A DNA stretch of 64,000 nucleotides from Rhodoferax sp. GTDB taxonomy: Bacteria > Pseudomonadota > Gammaproteobacteria > Burkholderiales > Burkholderiaceae_C. Where the stretch lies: NCBI RefSeq assembly GCF_030653815.1, contig NZ_JAURYQ010000008.1, positions 25,016 through 89,015 of the forward strand, written 5' to 3'. Below are positions 42,626 through 52,529 of this stretch, piece by piece. Numbering within the stretch: the stretch's first letter is position 1; each line of letters starts with the position of its first letter. The notes under the pieces are model-generated. The model ran no database searches. It was not told where the DNA came from and saw only the letters and a program-made list of their open reading frames with translations. A program made the translations under genes and the position numbers.

Positions 42626-43867
42626 TTATCCCAGGCTGAGTTCGGACTTCACCACACGGCGGTACACCGCGTACAGCACCAAGGTGGCAGACAGCAGCAC
42701 GGCGCCCAGCGCGCAGGCCATGCCCCAATTCACGGTGACATTGGTGTACTGGGCAATGTAGTAGCTCAGCATTTGGTCATCGGGCCCGCCCAGCAGGGCC
42801 GGTGTCACGTAGTACCCAATACTCAGGATGAACACCAGCAAGCCGCCGGCGCCCATGCCCGGAAAAGTTTGCGGCATGTACACCCGGAAAAACGCCGCCA
42901 GAGGTGAGCTGCCCAGCGACACGGCCGCCCGCAAATAGGTGGGGGGCACAGACTTCATCACGCTGTACAGCGGCAAGATCATGAACGGGAGCAGGATGTG
43001 CACCATGGCGATGATGACACCGACCCGATTGAACAGCAGCGGCAGCGGCTCGTTGATCAGGCCCAGGTCCAGAAAGAATCGGTTGATCACGCCGTTGGTT
43101 TGCAGCAGCACGATCCAGGCGGCAGAGCGCACCAGCACCGATGTCCAGAACGGCACCAACACCAGAATCATCAGGATGTTCGCCTGGCGCGGCGTCAGGG
43201 TCGACAGCCAATAGGCCAGCGGGTAACCCAGCAGCAGGCAGAAGACGGTCACCACAGCGCTGACGCTGAAGGTGCGCATCAGGATTTTGAAAAAAGCCGC
43301 TGACTCGGGGTCGACATTGACAATCTCGCCTTGAATGTCGCGTTTCAGGTCGACCGAGGCCAGCAGGTAGTCGGGTGTCCAGCGCGAACCATTTTTTGCG
43401 ATGGCGCGCCAGTAGTCCAGTTCGGCCCAACGCGGGTCGAGTTCCAGCATGTGCGCCTTGACTTGCGCGGGGTTCAAATCCGCTGGGAATGGCAGGGCGC
43501 GGAAAGTCCCCATGACCAGTGAGCGGGCACCGCTAATTTCGCTGTTCAGGCGGCGTGCCAGGTTTCCTGCGTCAGACTGTTCGGCAATGTGGGCGAAGTC
43601 TGTCGCCAGTGCCGCGTAGGCCTCATCTGGCGGGTTGGAGGTGCGGTCCCATTTGTCCAGCACCTTCACGGTCTGCGCGAGCGTGCTGGCCACCTCGGGG
43701 TTTTCGACGGCGCGCATCAGCAGCGCGCCGATCGGCACGATGAAGGTCGCCAGTAAAAAAATCAGCAGCGGCAGAGTCAGAGAGATGGCAAAGACCTTTT
43801 TGCGGCGCTGCGAGCGTCGCAACTGTGCCGCCAGGTTGCCAGGAATCAGGGTCGTAGCGACAGTCAT
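42626..43867 (-). CDS. ABC importer permease, PotB-like
   Basis: A 413-residue inner-membrane permease, longer than PotB because of a large periplasmic insertion of about 150 residues after the first helix (RAVENPEVASTLAQTVKVLD onwards). Helices resume at about 200, and the EAA-like loop is TYLRAAVSLGSSPLAAFFRV. The start at 43867 is chosen because GGAG then lies 8 nt upstream. With 43873 the spacing would be only 2 nt. It follows the binding-protein gene by 21 bp and is the first permease of the importer. Confidence 0.88.
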   Translation of the reverse strand: MTVATTLIPGNLAAQLRRSQRRKKVFAISLTLPLLIFLLATFIVPIGALLMRAVENPEVASTLAQTVKVLDKWDRTSNPPDEAYAALATDFAHIAEQSDAGNLARRLNSEISGARSLVMGTFRALPFPADLNPAQVKAHMLELDPRWAELDYWRAIAKNGSRWTPDYLLASVDLKRDIQGEIVNVDPESAAFFKILMRTFSVSAVVTVFCLLLGYPLAYWLSTLTPRQANILMILVLVPFWTSVLVRSAAWIVLLQTNGVINRFFLDLGLINEPLPLLFNRVGVIIAMVHILLPFMILPLYSVMKSVPPTYLRAAVSLGSSPLAAFFRVYMPQTFPGMGAGGLLVFILSIGYYVTPALLGGPDDQMLSYYIAQYTNVTVNWGMACALGAVLLSATLVLYAVYRRVVKSELSLG

Positions 43868-43888
43868 TGCCATCTCTCCAGGTTCAAC

Positions 43889-44920
43889 TTACTGCGCAGC
43901 CCAGGCGGTGAAACGCTTCTCCAGCGCCTCGCCCTGGTCAGCCCAGAAGCTCACGTTGAACTGCAATGCGGTCTTGGCGTTGGCCGGTGCGGTGGGCAGT
44001 CCTGAAAGCACCTTGGCGTCAAGCTTGGCCAGCGCCTTGGTGTTGGTCGGGCCGTAAGCGATGTTTTTGGCGTACTCGGCCTGGGCGTCTGCACTGCTGG
44101 CCATGGCGATGAACTTCAGGGCGGCCTCCTTGTTGGGTGTGCCTTTGGGCATGACCCAGTAGTCCAGGTCATAAATGCCACCGGTCCAGGTGATCTTGAG
44201 GTTTTTGCCTTCGCGCTGGGCGGCGTCAATGCGGCCGTTGTAGGCGGTGGTCATGACCACGTCACCCGCCACCAGGAACTGGGGCGGCTGCGCACCGGCT
44301 TCCCACCACTGGATGTTGGGCTTGAGTTCGGTCAGTTTCTTGAAGGCGCGGTCAGCGCCTTCTTTGGTTTTAAGCACCTTGTAAACGTCTGCCACTGGCA
44401 CACCATCGGCCATCAGGGCAAATTCAACGTTGTAGCGGGCACCCTTGCGCATGGCGCGTTTGCCAGCAAATTTCTTCACGTCCCAGAAATCGGCCCAGGT
44501 GGTGGGAGCCGTCTTGAGCTTGTCGCCGTCATAGGCCATCACGGTGGACCACACAAAAGTGCCGATGCCGCACTCATGAATGGCAGCAGGGGTGAAGTCG
44601 GCCTTGTTGCCGATCTTGCTGTAATCAAGCTTTTCGAACAGGCCCTCGTCACAGCCGCGCGCCACGTCGGGGGATTCCACTTCCACCACGTCCCAGTTAA
44701 CCTTCTTGGCTTCGACCATGGCCTTGATCTTGGCTTGCTCGCCGTTGTATTCAACACCCAGCACTTTATTGCCCGTGGCTTTCTCAAACGGGGCAAAGTA
44801 CGCGATTTTTTGGGCGTTGCCGTTGGCGCCACCAAAGTTGACCACGGTCAACTGGGTCTGCGCTTGGACTGATACGGTAAACAGTGCGGCACAGGCCGCG
44901 ACCAGGGGGGTAAGTTTCAT
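43889..44920 (-). CDS. ABC importer periplasmic binding protein, PotD/F-like
   Basis: A 343-residue exported protein. The signal peptide (MKLTPLVAACAALFTVSVQA, cut at AQA) begins at 44920 after a GAAGGAG site. The mature part is an extracellular solute-binding protein of the spermidine/putrescine group: LTVVNFGGANGNAQKIAYFA, EYNGEQAKIKAMVEAKKVNW, and IYDLDYWVMPKGTPNKEAAL. It would capture the substrate for the two permeases encoded just downstream. It lies 51 bp after the ATPase gene. Confidence 0.9.
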   Translation of the reverse strand: MKLTPLVAACAALFTVSVQAQTQLTVVNFGGANGNAQKIAYFAPFEKATGNKVLGVEYNGEQAKIKAMVEAKKVNWDVVEVESPDVARGCDEGLFEKLDYSKIGNKADFTPAAIHECGIGTFVWSTVMAYDGDKLKTAPTTWADFWDVKKFAGKRAMRKGARYNVEFALMADGVPVADVYKVLKTKEGADRAFKKLTELKPNIQWWEAGAQPPQFLVAGDVVMTTAYNGRIDAAQREGKNLKITWTGGIYDLDYWVMPKGTPNKEAALKFIAMASSADAQAEYAKNIAYGPTNTKALAKLDAKVLSGLPTAPANAKTALQFNVSFWADQGEALEKRFTAWAAQ

Positions 44921-44971
44921 CGATAGGCTCCTTCTTTTGAGGGGTAAAACAGAACTAAAAATGCACACGGG

Positions 44972-46066
44972 TCAGGCATAGACCCGCAAATGCTCGGGGG
45001 GCAAAACCAGCCAGATGGCATCACCGGCTTGCGGGATGTTGGGGCCGGAGAGCGCAATCTTGACGGTGGCCGGGGCTTGTTGGGCCACCTGGCAGCGCAT
45101 GCGCAGGTGGTCGCCGTAATAAATCACGTCGTTGACCCGGGCACTCAGGCTGTTGGCCGGCGCTGGCTGTGTGCCAGGGCAAATCAGCGCGCGTTCGGGC
45201 CGGATGCAGGCCTGCACCGGGGAATTCAATGGCGCGCCGTTGATGTCCAGCCCTTGTAGCGCGGTACCGCAGGGCATTTGCAACTGGCAGCTGCCGCCGG
45301 CACCGCGTTCGGTGGTGGTAATCTGCGCGTCCAACACGGTGTTGTCGCCGACAAAGCTGGCCACAAAACGGTTCACAGGTGTCTCATAAAGCTGTGTGAC
45401 GGTGTCAATCTGCTGGATCAGCCCATCGTTGAACACCGCCACCCGGTCCGACATGGTCAGCGCTTCAGACTGGTCGTGCGTCACGTAGACAAAGGTCAGC
45501 CCGAGCTTGCGGTGCAGCTCTTTGAGCTCGATCTGCATGTGTTCGCGCAACTGCTTGTCGAGTGCGCCCAAGGGTTCGTCCATCAGCACCAGTTGCGGGT
45601 TGAACACCAGCGCACGCGCCAAGGCCACACGCTGTTGCTGCCCGCCCGAGAGTTGGCCTGGATAGCGGTCGCTCTTGTCAGCCAGATGCACCATGTCCAG
45701 CGCGCGTTTGACTTTGTCTTCACGCTCTGACTTGCCCATTTTGCGCACCGTGAGCGGGTAGGCCACGTTGTCGGCAATGCTCATGTGCGGAAACAGCGCG
45801 TAGTTTTGAAACACCATGCCAAAGTTGCGCTTGTGCGGGGGTGTTTTAGTGATGGACTTGCCCGCCAGGAAAATTTCACCCGAGGTGGGCGACTCAAACC
45901 CGGCCAGCATCATCAACGTGGTGGTTTTGCCCGAACCCGACGGGCCCAGCAGCGACAGGAATTCGCCACTCTGGATGTCCAGGTTCAGGTCACGCACCAC
46001 CAGGGTGCTGCCGTCATAGGTTTTTTGCACGCTGGAGAAGCGAACGAGGGGGTCAGACAAAGCCAT
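44972..46066 (-). CDS. ABC importer ATPase, PotA-like
   Basis: A 364-residue ATPase with Walker [18 protein letters not shown]-loop [11 protein letters not shown] signature [15 protein letters not shown] and Walker [13 protein letters not shown]. The C-terminal 110 residues form a TOBE domain ([13 protein letters not shown]), as in polyamine and other CUT1-like importers. It energises the permeases encoded downstream. It is the first transport gene after gabT, which lies 81 bp upstream. Confidence 0.92.
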   Translation of the reverse strand: MALSDPLVRFSSVQKTYDGSTLVVRDLNLDIQSGEFLSLLGPSGSGKTTTLMMLAGFESPTSGEIFLAGKSITKTPPHKRNFGMVFQNYALFPHMSIADNVAYPLTVRKMGKSEREDKVKRALDMVHLADKSDRYPGQLSGGQQQRVALARALVFNPQLVLMDEPLGALDKQLREHMQIELKELHRKLGLTFVYVTHDQSEALTMSDRVAVFNDGLIQQIDTVTQLYETPVNRFVASFVGDNTVLDAQITTTERGAGGSCQLQMPCGTALQGLDINGAPLNSPVQACIRPERALICPGTQPAPANSLSARVNDVIYYGDHLRMRCQVAQQAPATVKIALSGPNIPQAGDAIWLVLPPEHLRVYA

Positions 46067-46147
46067 TATTTGCTATTCTTTCTAAAGCACTTGATACCCG
46101 TGTTATTTGGGCTGCAAGTTGTTTTAACTATGCAAATACCGTGCCAA

Positions 46148-47440
46148 TCAGGCCACTGCTGCCAGGCAGGCCTCGATGATGGCCAGGCCTTCGTCCACGA
46201 TCGCGTCGCTGGCGGTCAATGGCACCAGAATGCGCACCACGTTGCCGTAAGTGCCGCAAGTCAGCAAGATCAGGCCGCGTTTGGTGGCCTCGGATGCCAA
46301 GGCTTTGGCCAACTCTGCACTGGGTTGGTGTGGGTCGCCGTCTTTGCACAACTCGATCGCCACCATGGCACCCAAACCGCGCACGTCGCAAATGCGTTTG
46401 TCTTTGGCCGCCATGGCTTTGAGCTTGGCCATCATGTGCGCACCGAGCGTGCGGCTGCGTTCCAGCAGATTCTCTTTCTCGAACACGTCCATCACCGCCA
46501 GCGCCGCCGCACAGGCAATCGGGCTGCCCGCATAAGTGCCGCCCAAACCGCCTGCTGCCGGGGCGTCCATCACCTCGGCGCGGCCCACCACGCCCGCGAT
46601 CGGGTAACCCCCGGCCATGGATTTGGCCATGGTGATCATGTCAGGTGCGACACCGCTTTGCTCGATGGCAAACCAGGTGCCGGTGCGACCGGCGCCGGTT
46701 TGAATTTCGTCGGCAATCAGCAAAATGCCGTGCTGGTCGCACAAGGCGCGCAGGCGTTGCAAGAACTCGGTGGGCGCCACATTGAAGCCGCCTTCACCTT
46801 GCACTGGCTCGACGATGATGGCCGCCACCCGGCTGGCTTCCACGTCGTTCTTGAAGATCAGCTCAATCGAGGCAATCGAGTCGTCCACGCTCACGCCGTG
46901 GGCGGCGTTGGGGAACTGAGCGTGAAAAATCTCGTTCGGGAACGGCCCGAAGCCAAGCTTGTAGGGCGCCACCTTGCCCGTCAGACCCAAGGTCAACAGG
47001 GTACGGCCGTGGTAGCCGCTGGTAAAGGCAATGACGGCGCTGCGTTTGGTGTGCGAGCGGGCAATCTTGATGGCGTTTTCAACCGCTTCGGCACCGGTTG
47101 TCAAAAATAGGGTCTTTTTGGCAAAGTTGCCTGGCGCCAGTGCGTTGAAGCGCTCTGCCAGTTCCACGTAGGATTCATACGCCAGAACCTGGAAGCAAGT
47201 GTGGGTGAAGAGGTCAATCTGATCCTTCACGGCCTGCATGATTTCGGGACGGCAGTGGCCGGTATTGAGCACCGCTATGCCCCCGGCAAAATCAATGTAG
47301 CGCTTGCCTTCCACATCCCACACCTCAGCGTTTTCGCCACGCGAAATAAACACCTCATGGCTTTGGCCAACACCGCGGGGAATGGCAGCGCGGCGACGTT
47401 CCATCAGGGCAGCATTGGTTTTTTGAGTCTTGGTAAGCAT
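46148..47440 (-). CDS. gabT: 4-aminobutyrate aminotransferase
   Basis: A 430-residue class III PLP aminotransferase. The start at 47440 gives the family N-terminus (MERRRAAIPRGVGQSHEVFI). PLP-binding features are visible: TTGAEAVENAIKIAR, YHGRTLLTLGLTGK, IADEIQTGAGRTGTWFA and the lysine in MAKSMAGGYPIAGV. It converts GABA and 2-oxoglutarate to succinate semialdehyde and glutamate, feeding gabD. It is divergent from the MocR-type regulator, with about 150 bp between the starts holding both promoters. Confidence 0.93.
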   Translation of the reverse strand: MLTKTQKTNAALMERRRAAIPRGVGQSHEVFISRGENAEVWDVEGKRYIDFAGGIAVLNTGHCRPEIMQAVKDQIDLFTHTCFQVLAYESYVELAERFNALAPGNFAKKTLFLTTGAEAVENAIKIARSHTKRSAVIAFTSGYHGRTLLTLGLTGKVAPYKLGFGPFPNEIFHAQFPNAAHGVSVDDSIASIELIFKNDVEASRVAAIIVEPVQGEGGFNVAPTEFLQRLRALCDQHGILLIADEIQTGAGRTGTWFAIEQSGVAPDMITMAKSMAGGYPIAGVVGRAEVMDAPAAGGLGGTYAGSPIACAAALAVMDVFEKENLLERSRTLGAHMMAKLKAMAAKDKRICDVRGLGAMVAIELCKDGDPHQPSAELAKALASEATKRGLILLTCGTYGNVVRILVPLTASDAIVDEGLAIIEACLAAVA

Positions 47441-47587
47441 GGGGAACACTCCTGAACAGTAGATAGGCGTTGATAAAGTGGCGTGACTGTATTGGCGATT
47501 GCGCTTTGCAACCATATACAGTTGGGTCTTTTTCAAGACGTACTGTGCAGCCTCTGGAGCCAATACACAGAAACCCTATGCCTCATC

Positions 47588-48982
47588 ATGTTCACGCTTA
47601 ATCCGCAAAGTTCCACACCCCTGGTTTTGCAAATCGTGGCAGGTTTTCGCACCGCCATTGATGAGGGCGAGTTGCGCGCAGGCTCCAAGGCACCGTCGAT
47701 TCGCCAATTTGCGCATGCACACAACGTCAGCGTGTTCACCGTGGTGGATGCCTATGACCGGCTGGTGGCACAAGGCTACCTTGCGTCACGCCCGCACTCG
47801 GGCTTTTTTGTCAAACAGCGGCCGACCTCGGTGACCGAGTTGCCAGGACACGGGCCCAACTTCAGTTTTGATTCGATGTGGTACCTGCGGCGCATTTTTG
47901 AGAACCGGGCCTTGCGCATGAAACCCGGTTGCGGCTGGCTGCCGGGCGACTGGCTGTTTCAGGACGGCGTGCGGCGCGGGCTGCGCAGCCTGGCTGCCGA
48001 CGACGTGGACGTGGGGGGGTATGGTGAACCCAAAGGCTACCCGCCACTGCGAAAACAGGTGCGCGACCTGCTGGCCGAGCAGGAGATATCGGTCACCGCC
48101 GAGCAGGTGCTCCTGACCCAGGGTTCCAGCCAGGCCATGGACCTGGTGGCGCGCCGCCTGGTGCGCCCCGGGGACGCCGTGCTGGTGGATGATCCGGGTT
48201 ACCCCAACCTGTTGTTTTCATTGCGGTTTCTGGGTGCGCGCCTGATTGGGGTGCCGCGCACCCCTTCGGGTTACGACCTGGTCGCGCTGGAGCGTCTGGT
48301 GATCGAAGAAAAGCCCAAGGTGTTCTTTACCCAGCCAAGGCTGCAGAGCCCGACCGGTTCGATTGCCCAGTTGGCGCATCTGCACCGCGTGATGCAACTG
48401 GCGGACAAGCATGATTTTTTGGTGGTTGAGAACGACATCTATGCCGACCTGGATCCTGAGCCACGGCCTTCCCTGGCCAGTCTGGACCAATTGAACCGGG
48501 TGATTTACATCAGTAGCTTTTCCAAGACCATTTCGCCCAACATCCGGGTCGGTTACCTGGCCGCCAACCCGGACCTGCTGGAAGACCTGGCGCAACTCAA
48601 AATGATCTCCGGATTAACCTCGTCGGAATTCAGCGAGCGACTGGCGCATGGCGCGTTGACAGACGGGCGCTGTCGCAAGCACGTCAAGGGGCTGCGCGAA
48701 CGCCTGGCCAAAGCGCATGTCGATGCCGCCTCGCGCCTGATTGACGTGGGTTTTGAGATCTTTTGTGAACCCAAGGCGGGCATTTTTCTGTGGGCTCGCC
48801 ATCCGGGCATTGCCGACTCTGCCGAACTGGCCTACAAAGCGGCCGAGCAGGATATTTTGCTGGGCCCCGGTCACCTGTTCAGCCCCGCCCTGCAGACCAG
48901 TCCATGGCTGCGTTTCAATGTGATCTTTTGTGATGAGCCCGCCTTGTTCGCTTTTTTGCAGGCGCAGTGCCAACCCCCCTGA
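47588..48982 (+). CDS. MocR/GabR-type regulator (GntR domain fused to aminotransferase fold)
   Basis: A 464-residue protein. The start at 47588 begins the GntR winged helix (TPLVLQIVAGFRTAIDEGEL, then SIRQFAHAHNVSVFTVVDAY). The C-terminal two thirds are a class I PLP aminotransferase fold with QVLLTQGSSQAMDLVARRLV, DDPGYPNLLF and the PLP lysine in YISSFSKTISPNIRVGYLAA. Such MocR regulators sense an amino compound through PLP, and GabR is the GABA-responsive example. Divergence from gabT makes control of the catabolic cluster by GABA or a related compound likely. Confidence 0.88.
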   Translation: MFTLNPQSSTPLVLQIVAGFRTAIDEGELRAGSKAPSIRQFAHAHNVSVFTVVDAYDRLVAQGYLASRPHSGFFVKQRPTSVTELPGHGPNFSFDSMWYLRRIFENRALRMKPGCGWLPGDWLFQDGVRRGLRSLAADDVDVGGYGEPKGYPPLRKQVRDLLAEQEISVTAEQVLLTQGSSQAMDLVARRLVRPGDAVLVDDPGYPNLLFSLRFLGARLIGVPRTPSGYDLVALERLVIEEKPKVFFTQPRLQSPTGSIAQLAHLHRVMQLADKHDFLVVENDIYADLDPEPRPSLASLDQLNRVIYISSFSKTISPNIRVGYLAANPDLLEDLAQLKMISGLTSSEFSERLAHGALTDGRCRKHVKGLRERLAKAHVDAASRLIDVGFEIFCEPKAGIFLWARHPGIADSAELAYKAAEQDILLGPGHLFSPALQTSPWLRFNVIFCDEPALFAFLQAQCQPP

Positions 48983-49026
48983 TCACCTAAAATCATCAGC
49001 TTTGACACCCCAGGTCTCTTCACTCC

Positions 49027-51657
49027 ATGAATTCAACCGCTGTTCCGGTCACCGTTGCCGACATTCGCAAGAGCTTCCTCGACTTCTTTGCCTCCAAAGG
49101 CCACACCGTGGTGGCCAGCAGCCCGCTGGTGCCGGGCAACGACCCCACGCTGATGTTCACCAACTCCGGCATGGTGCAGTTCAAGGACGTGTTTTTGGGG
49201 TCCGACAAGCGCAGTTACGTGCGCGCCGCCTCGGTGCAGGCCTGTCTGCGCGCCGGTGGCAAGCACAACGACCTGGAAAACGTGGGCTACACCGCACGCC
49301 ACCACACCTTTTTCGAGATGCTGGGCAACTGGAGCTTTGGCGACTATTTCAAGCGTGAAAGTCTCAAGTGGGCCTGGGAACTGCTGACCGTGGTTTACCA
49401 ACTGCCGCCTGAGCGCCTGCTGGCCACCGTCTACGAAGAGGACGACGAGGCTTATGACATCTGGACCAAAGAGATTGGCCTGCCGCCCGAGCGTGTGATC
49501 CGCATCGGCGACAACAAGGGCGGGCGTTACAAGTCCGACAACTTCTGGATGATGGCCGACACCGGCCCCTGCGGCCCGTGCTCCGAGATTTTTTACGACC
49601 ACGGCGACCACATTCCTGGCGGCCCACCCGGCAGCCCGGGCGAGGATGGCGACCGCTTCATCGAGATCTGGAACAACGTGTTCATGCAGTTCAACATGGC
49701 GGATGACGGCTCGGTCACGCCGCTGCCCGCACCCTGCGTCGACACCGGCATGGGCCTGGAGCGCCTGGCTGCCATTCTGCAGCATGTGCACAGCAACTAC
49801 GAGATCGACCTGTTCGACGCCCTGATCAAGGCCGCCGCCCGCGAAACCCGTTGCGCTGACCTTGGCAACAACTCGCTCAAGGTGATTGCCGACCACATCC
49901 GCGCCACATCCTTTCTGGTGAGCGACGGCGTGCTGCCCGGCAACGAGGGCCGCGGCTACGTGCAGCGCCGCATCACCCGCCGCGCCATTCGCCACGGCTA
50001 CAAGCTGGGCCAAAAAACGCCGTTTTTCCACAAGTTGGTGCCCGACCTGGTGGCTCTCATGGGCGCTGCCTACCCCAGCCTGGCGGCCCAGGCGGACCGC
50101 ATCATGGACGTGCTGCGCGTCGAGGAAGAGCGCTTTTACGAGACCCTGGAAGTGGGCATGCAGATCCTGGACGAAGCCCTGGCGGGTGGTGTCAAGGTTT
50201 TGCCCGGTGAGGTTGCCTTCAAGCTGCACGACACCTATGGCTTCCCGCTGGATTTGTCGGCCGATGTCTGCCGCGAGCGCGGCTTGACGGTGGACGAGGC
50301 CGGTTTCAAGGCCGCCATGGAAAAGCAAAAGGCCCAGGGCCGCGCCGCTGGCAAGTTCAAAATGGACAAGACGCTGGAGTACAGCGGTGCGGGCAATACC
50401 TTCGTGGGTTACGACAAGCTGGAAGCGCCGGCCAAAGTGGTGGCGCTGTACCTGGACGGCACGCCGGTGGCCGAACTCAAAGTGGGTCAGCAAGGGGTGG
50501 TGGTACTGGACACCACGCCGTTCTATGCCGAAAGCGGCGGCCAGGTGGGTGATGAAGGTGTCATCACCAGCGGCTCGGCCCGATTCGCCGTGGGTGACAC
50601 GCAGAAAATCAAGGCCGACGTGTTTGGTCACCACGGCACGGTGGCACAGGGCACGCTGGCCGTGGGCGATTCGGTCAGCGCCAGCGTCGACCTTGAGCAG
50701 CGCGCCGCCACCCAGCGCAACCATTCGGTCACGCACCTGATGCACAAGGCCTTGCGCGAGGTGCTGGGCGGCCATGTGCAGCAAAAAGGCAGTCTGGTCA
50801 ATGCCGAGCGCACGCGCTTTGACTTTGCCCACAACGCGCCGGTCACAGACGCTGAAATCCGCGAAATCGAAGCCCGCGTGAATGCCGAGATCCTGGCCAA
50901 TGCCGCCACCCAGGCGCAGGTGATGGACATCGAATCGGCGCAAAAAACCGGTGCCATGATGCTGTTCGGCGAAAAATATGGCGAATCGGTGCGGGTGCTC
51001 GACATTGGCAGTAGCCGCGAACTCTGCGGCGGCACTCATGTGGCGCGCACCGGTGACATTGGCCTGTTCAGCATCACGGCAGAAGGCGGCGTGGCCTCGG
51101 GCGTGCGCCGCATCGAGGCGGTGACCGGTTTCAACGCCCTGACCTATATGCAGGAGATGGAAGCCATGCTGGGGGGGGTCGCCGGTAGTCTGAAAGTCAC
51201 CCCGAGTGAGGTCCACGCCCGCGTCGGAGCCCTGCTGTCGCAAGTGCGTGATCTTGAAAAAGAGCTGACTGCACTCAAAGGCAAACTGGCCTCGGCGCAA
51301 GGTGACGATCTGGTCTTGCAGGCGCAAGACATCCAGGGCGTCAAGCTGCTGGTCGCGCAACTGGAGGGCGCTGACGCCAAAACCCTGCGCGACACCATGG
51401 ACAAGCTCAAGGACAAGCTCAAAACCGCGGTCATCGTGCTCGGCGTGGTCGACGGCGCCAAGGTGCAGATCGCTGTCGGCGTGACGCCCGACACCACGGC
51501 CAAGGTCAAGGCCGGTGAGCTGGTTAACTTCGTTGCCGGTCAAGTGGGCGGCAAGGGCGGAGGCAAACCCGACATGGCCATGGCTGGCGGCACCGACCCC
51601 GCCAAACTGGCCGCCGCCTTGGCCAGCGTGCAGGGCTGGGTGGAGACCAAGCTTTGA
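49027..51657 (+). CDS. alaS: Alanyl-tRNA synthetase
   Basis: An 876-residue enzyme, close to the usual bacterial length. The catalytic core shows [19 protein letters not shown] and [14 protein letters not shown]. The editing domain shows [17 protein letters not shown] and the zinc-binding [13 protein letters not shown]. The C-Ala domain ends with [20 protein letters not shown]. It charges tRNA-Ala and removes mischarged Ser or Gly. A very long open frame on the opposite strand overlaps it and is a composition artefact. Confidence 0.97.
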   Translation: MNSTAVPVTVADIRKSFLDFFASKGHTVVASSPLVPGNDPTLMFTNSGMVQFKDVFLGSDKRSYVRAASVQACLRAGGKHNDLENVGYTARHHTFFEMLGNWSFGDYFKRESLKWAWELLTVVYQLPPERLLATVYEEDDEAYDIWTKEIGLPPERVIRIGDNKGGRYKSDNFWMMADTGPCGPCSEIFYDHGDHIPGGPPGSPGEDGDRFIEIWNNVFMQFNMADDGSVTPLPAPCVDTGMGLERLAAILQHVHSNYEIDLFDALIKAAARETRCADLGNNSLKVIADHIRATSFLVSDGVLPGNEGRGYVQRRITRRAIRHGYKLGQKTPFFHKLVPDLVALMGAAYPSLAAQADRIMDVLRVEEERFYETLEVGMQILDEALAGGVKVLPGEVAFKLHDTYGFPLDLSADVCRERGLTVDEAGFKAAMEKQKAQGRAAGKFKMDKTLEYSGAGNTFVGYDKLEAPAKVVALYLDGTPVAELKVGQQGVVVLDTTPFYAESGGQVGDEGVITSGSARFAVGDTQKIKADVFGHHGTVAQGTLAVGDSVSASVDLEQRAATQRNHSVTHLMHKALREVLGGHVQQKGSLVNAERTRFDFAHNAPVTDAEIREIEARVNAEILANAATQAQVMDIESAQKTGAMMLFGEKYGESVRVLDIGSSRELCGGTHVARTGDIGLFSITAEGGVASGVRRIEAVTGFNALTYMQEMEAMLGGVAGSLKVTPSEVHARVGALLSQVRDLEKELTALKGKLASAQGDDLVLQAQDIQGVKLLVAQLEGADAKTLRDTMDKLKDKLKTAVIVLGVVDGAKVQIAVGVTPDTTAKVKAGELVNFVAGQVGGKGGGKPDMAMAGGTDPAKLAAALASVQGWVETKL

Positions 51658-51684
51658 TGAACGCAAGCGCTGAAACCATGCCTT

Positions 51685-51709
51685 TGTAGGAGCGGCGCCC
51701 CCGTCGCGA
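51685..51709 (+). repeat. REP-like intergenic element after alaS
   Basis: The sequence TGTAGGAGCGGCGCC followed by CCCGTCGCGA resembles the REP elements of Pseudomonas and relatives, with a short GGCGCC centre. A degenerate relative in opposite orientation lies near 39300-39330 (GGGAGCGGCGCC...TCGCAGCGAT). It may be a repetitive extragenic element or mRNA-end structure. Confidence 0.45.
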
Positions 51710-51750
51710 TTGCCTCTATTCTTTTTCCGATTCAACAGGAACAACATCCC

Positions 51751-52527
51751 ATGAGTGCTTTTTTGAATGAAACCGTTTTGAGCGTCCACCACTGGACCGA
51801 CCGGCTGTTCAGCTTCACCACCACGCGCGACGAAACGTTGCGTTTTTCCAATGGCCACTTCACCATGATCGGCCTGCGCGATGACAATGGCAAACCGCTG
51901 CTGCGCGCCTACAGCATCGTCAGCGCCAACTACGAAGACCACCTGGAATTTTTGAGCATCAAGGTGCAAGACGGCCCGCTGACATCCAAGCTGCAGCACA
52001 TCCAGGTGGGCGACAAGATTGTGGTGGGCAAAAAGCCCACCGGCACCTTGTTGATTGACTACCTGCTGCCTGGGAAAAACCTGTACCTGTTTGGCACGGG
52101 TACTGGTCTGGCCCCGTTTTTGAGTGTGGTGCGCGACCCTGAAACCTATGAAAAATTTGAAAAAATCATTCTGGTGCATGGCGTGCGGCAGGTCGCCGAA
52201 CTGGCCTACTACGACTACCTGACCGTGGACCTGCCCAAGCACGAGTTTCTGGGCGAAATGGTGAGCGCGCAAATGCTGTATTACCCCACGGTCACGCGTG
52301 AGCCATTCAAAAACCGGGGCCGCATCACCGACCTGATCGAATCCGGCAAGTTGCAAGCCGACCTGGGTTTGCCCAAGTTCGACCCGGCCAATGACCGCGC
52401 CATGATGTGCGGCAGCCCGGCGTTGCTGAAAGACCTGAAACACATTCTGGAAAAACGTGGCTTCCTGGAAGGCAACACCACCAAGCAGGGTGACTTTGTG
52501 GTCGAACGCGCCTTTGTGGAGCAGTAA
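51751..52527 (+). CDS. fpr: Ferredoxin(flavodoxin)-NADP+ reductase
   Basis: A 258-residue flavoenzyme. The FAD-binding domain has LLRAYSIVSANYEDHLEFLS and the NADP-binding domain has LYLFGTGTGLAPFLSVV, ILVHGVRQVAELAYYD and MMCGSPALLKDLKHIL. The C-terminal AFVEQ is close to the aromatic-ended tail of bacterial class I subclass II enzymes. It passes electrons between NADPH and ferredoxin or flavodoxin, including in oxidative-stress defence. It is followed after 2 bp by the kinase gene. Confidence 0.93.
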   Translation: MSAFLNETVLSVHHWTDRLFSFTTTRDETLRFSNGHFTMIGLRDDNGKPLLRAYSIVSANYEDHLEFLSIKVQDGPLTSKLQHIQVGDKIVVGKKPTGTLLIDYLLPGKNLYLFGTGTGLAPFLSVVRDPETYEKFEKIILVHGVRQVAELAYYDYLTVDLPKHEFLGEMVSAQMLYYPTVTREPFKNRGRITDLIESGKLQADLGLPKFDPANDRAMMCGSPALLKDLKHILEKRGFLEGNTTKQGDFVVERAFVEQ

Positions 52528-52529
52528 GC

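Noticed and set aside
45785..47110. Long plus-strand frame opposite the importer ATPase and gabT genes
   Set aside because: Composition is that of an antisense shadow (His/Gln/Arg-rich), and both opposite genes have complete catalytic motifs.
49033..52443. Open frame of more than 1,100 codons on the minus strand opposite alaS and fpr
   Set aside because: It is the antisense shadow of two well-supported genes in high-GC DNA, with low-complexity composition and no family motifs.
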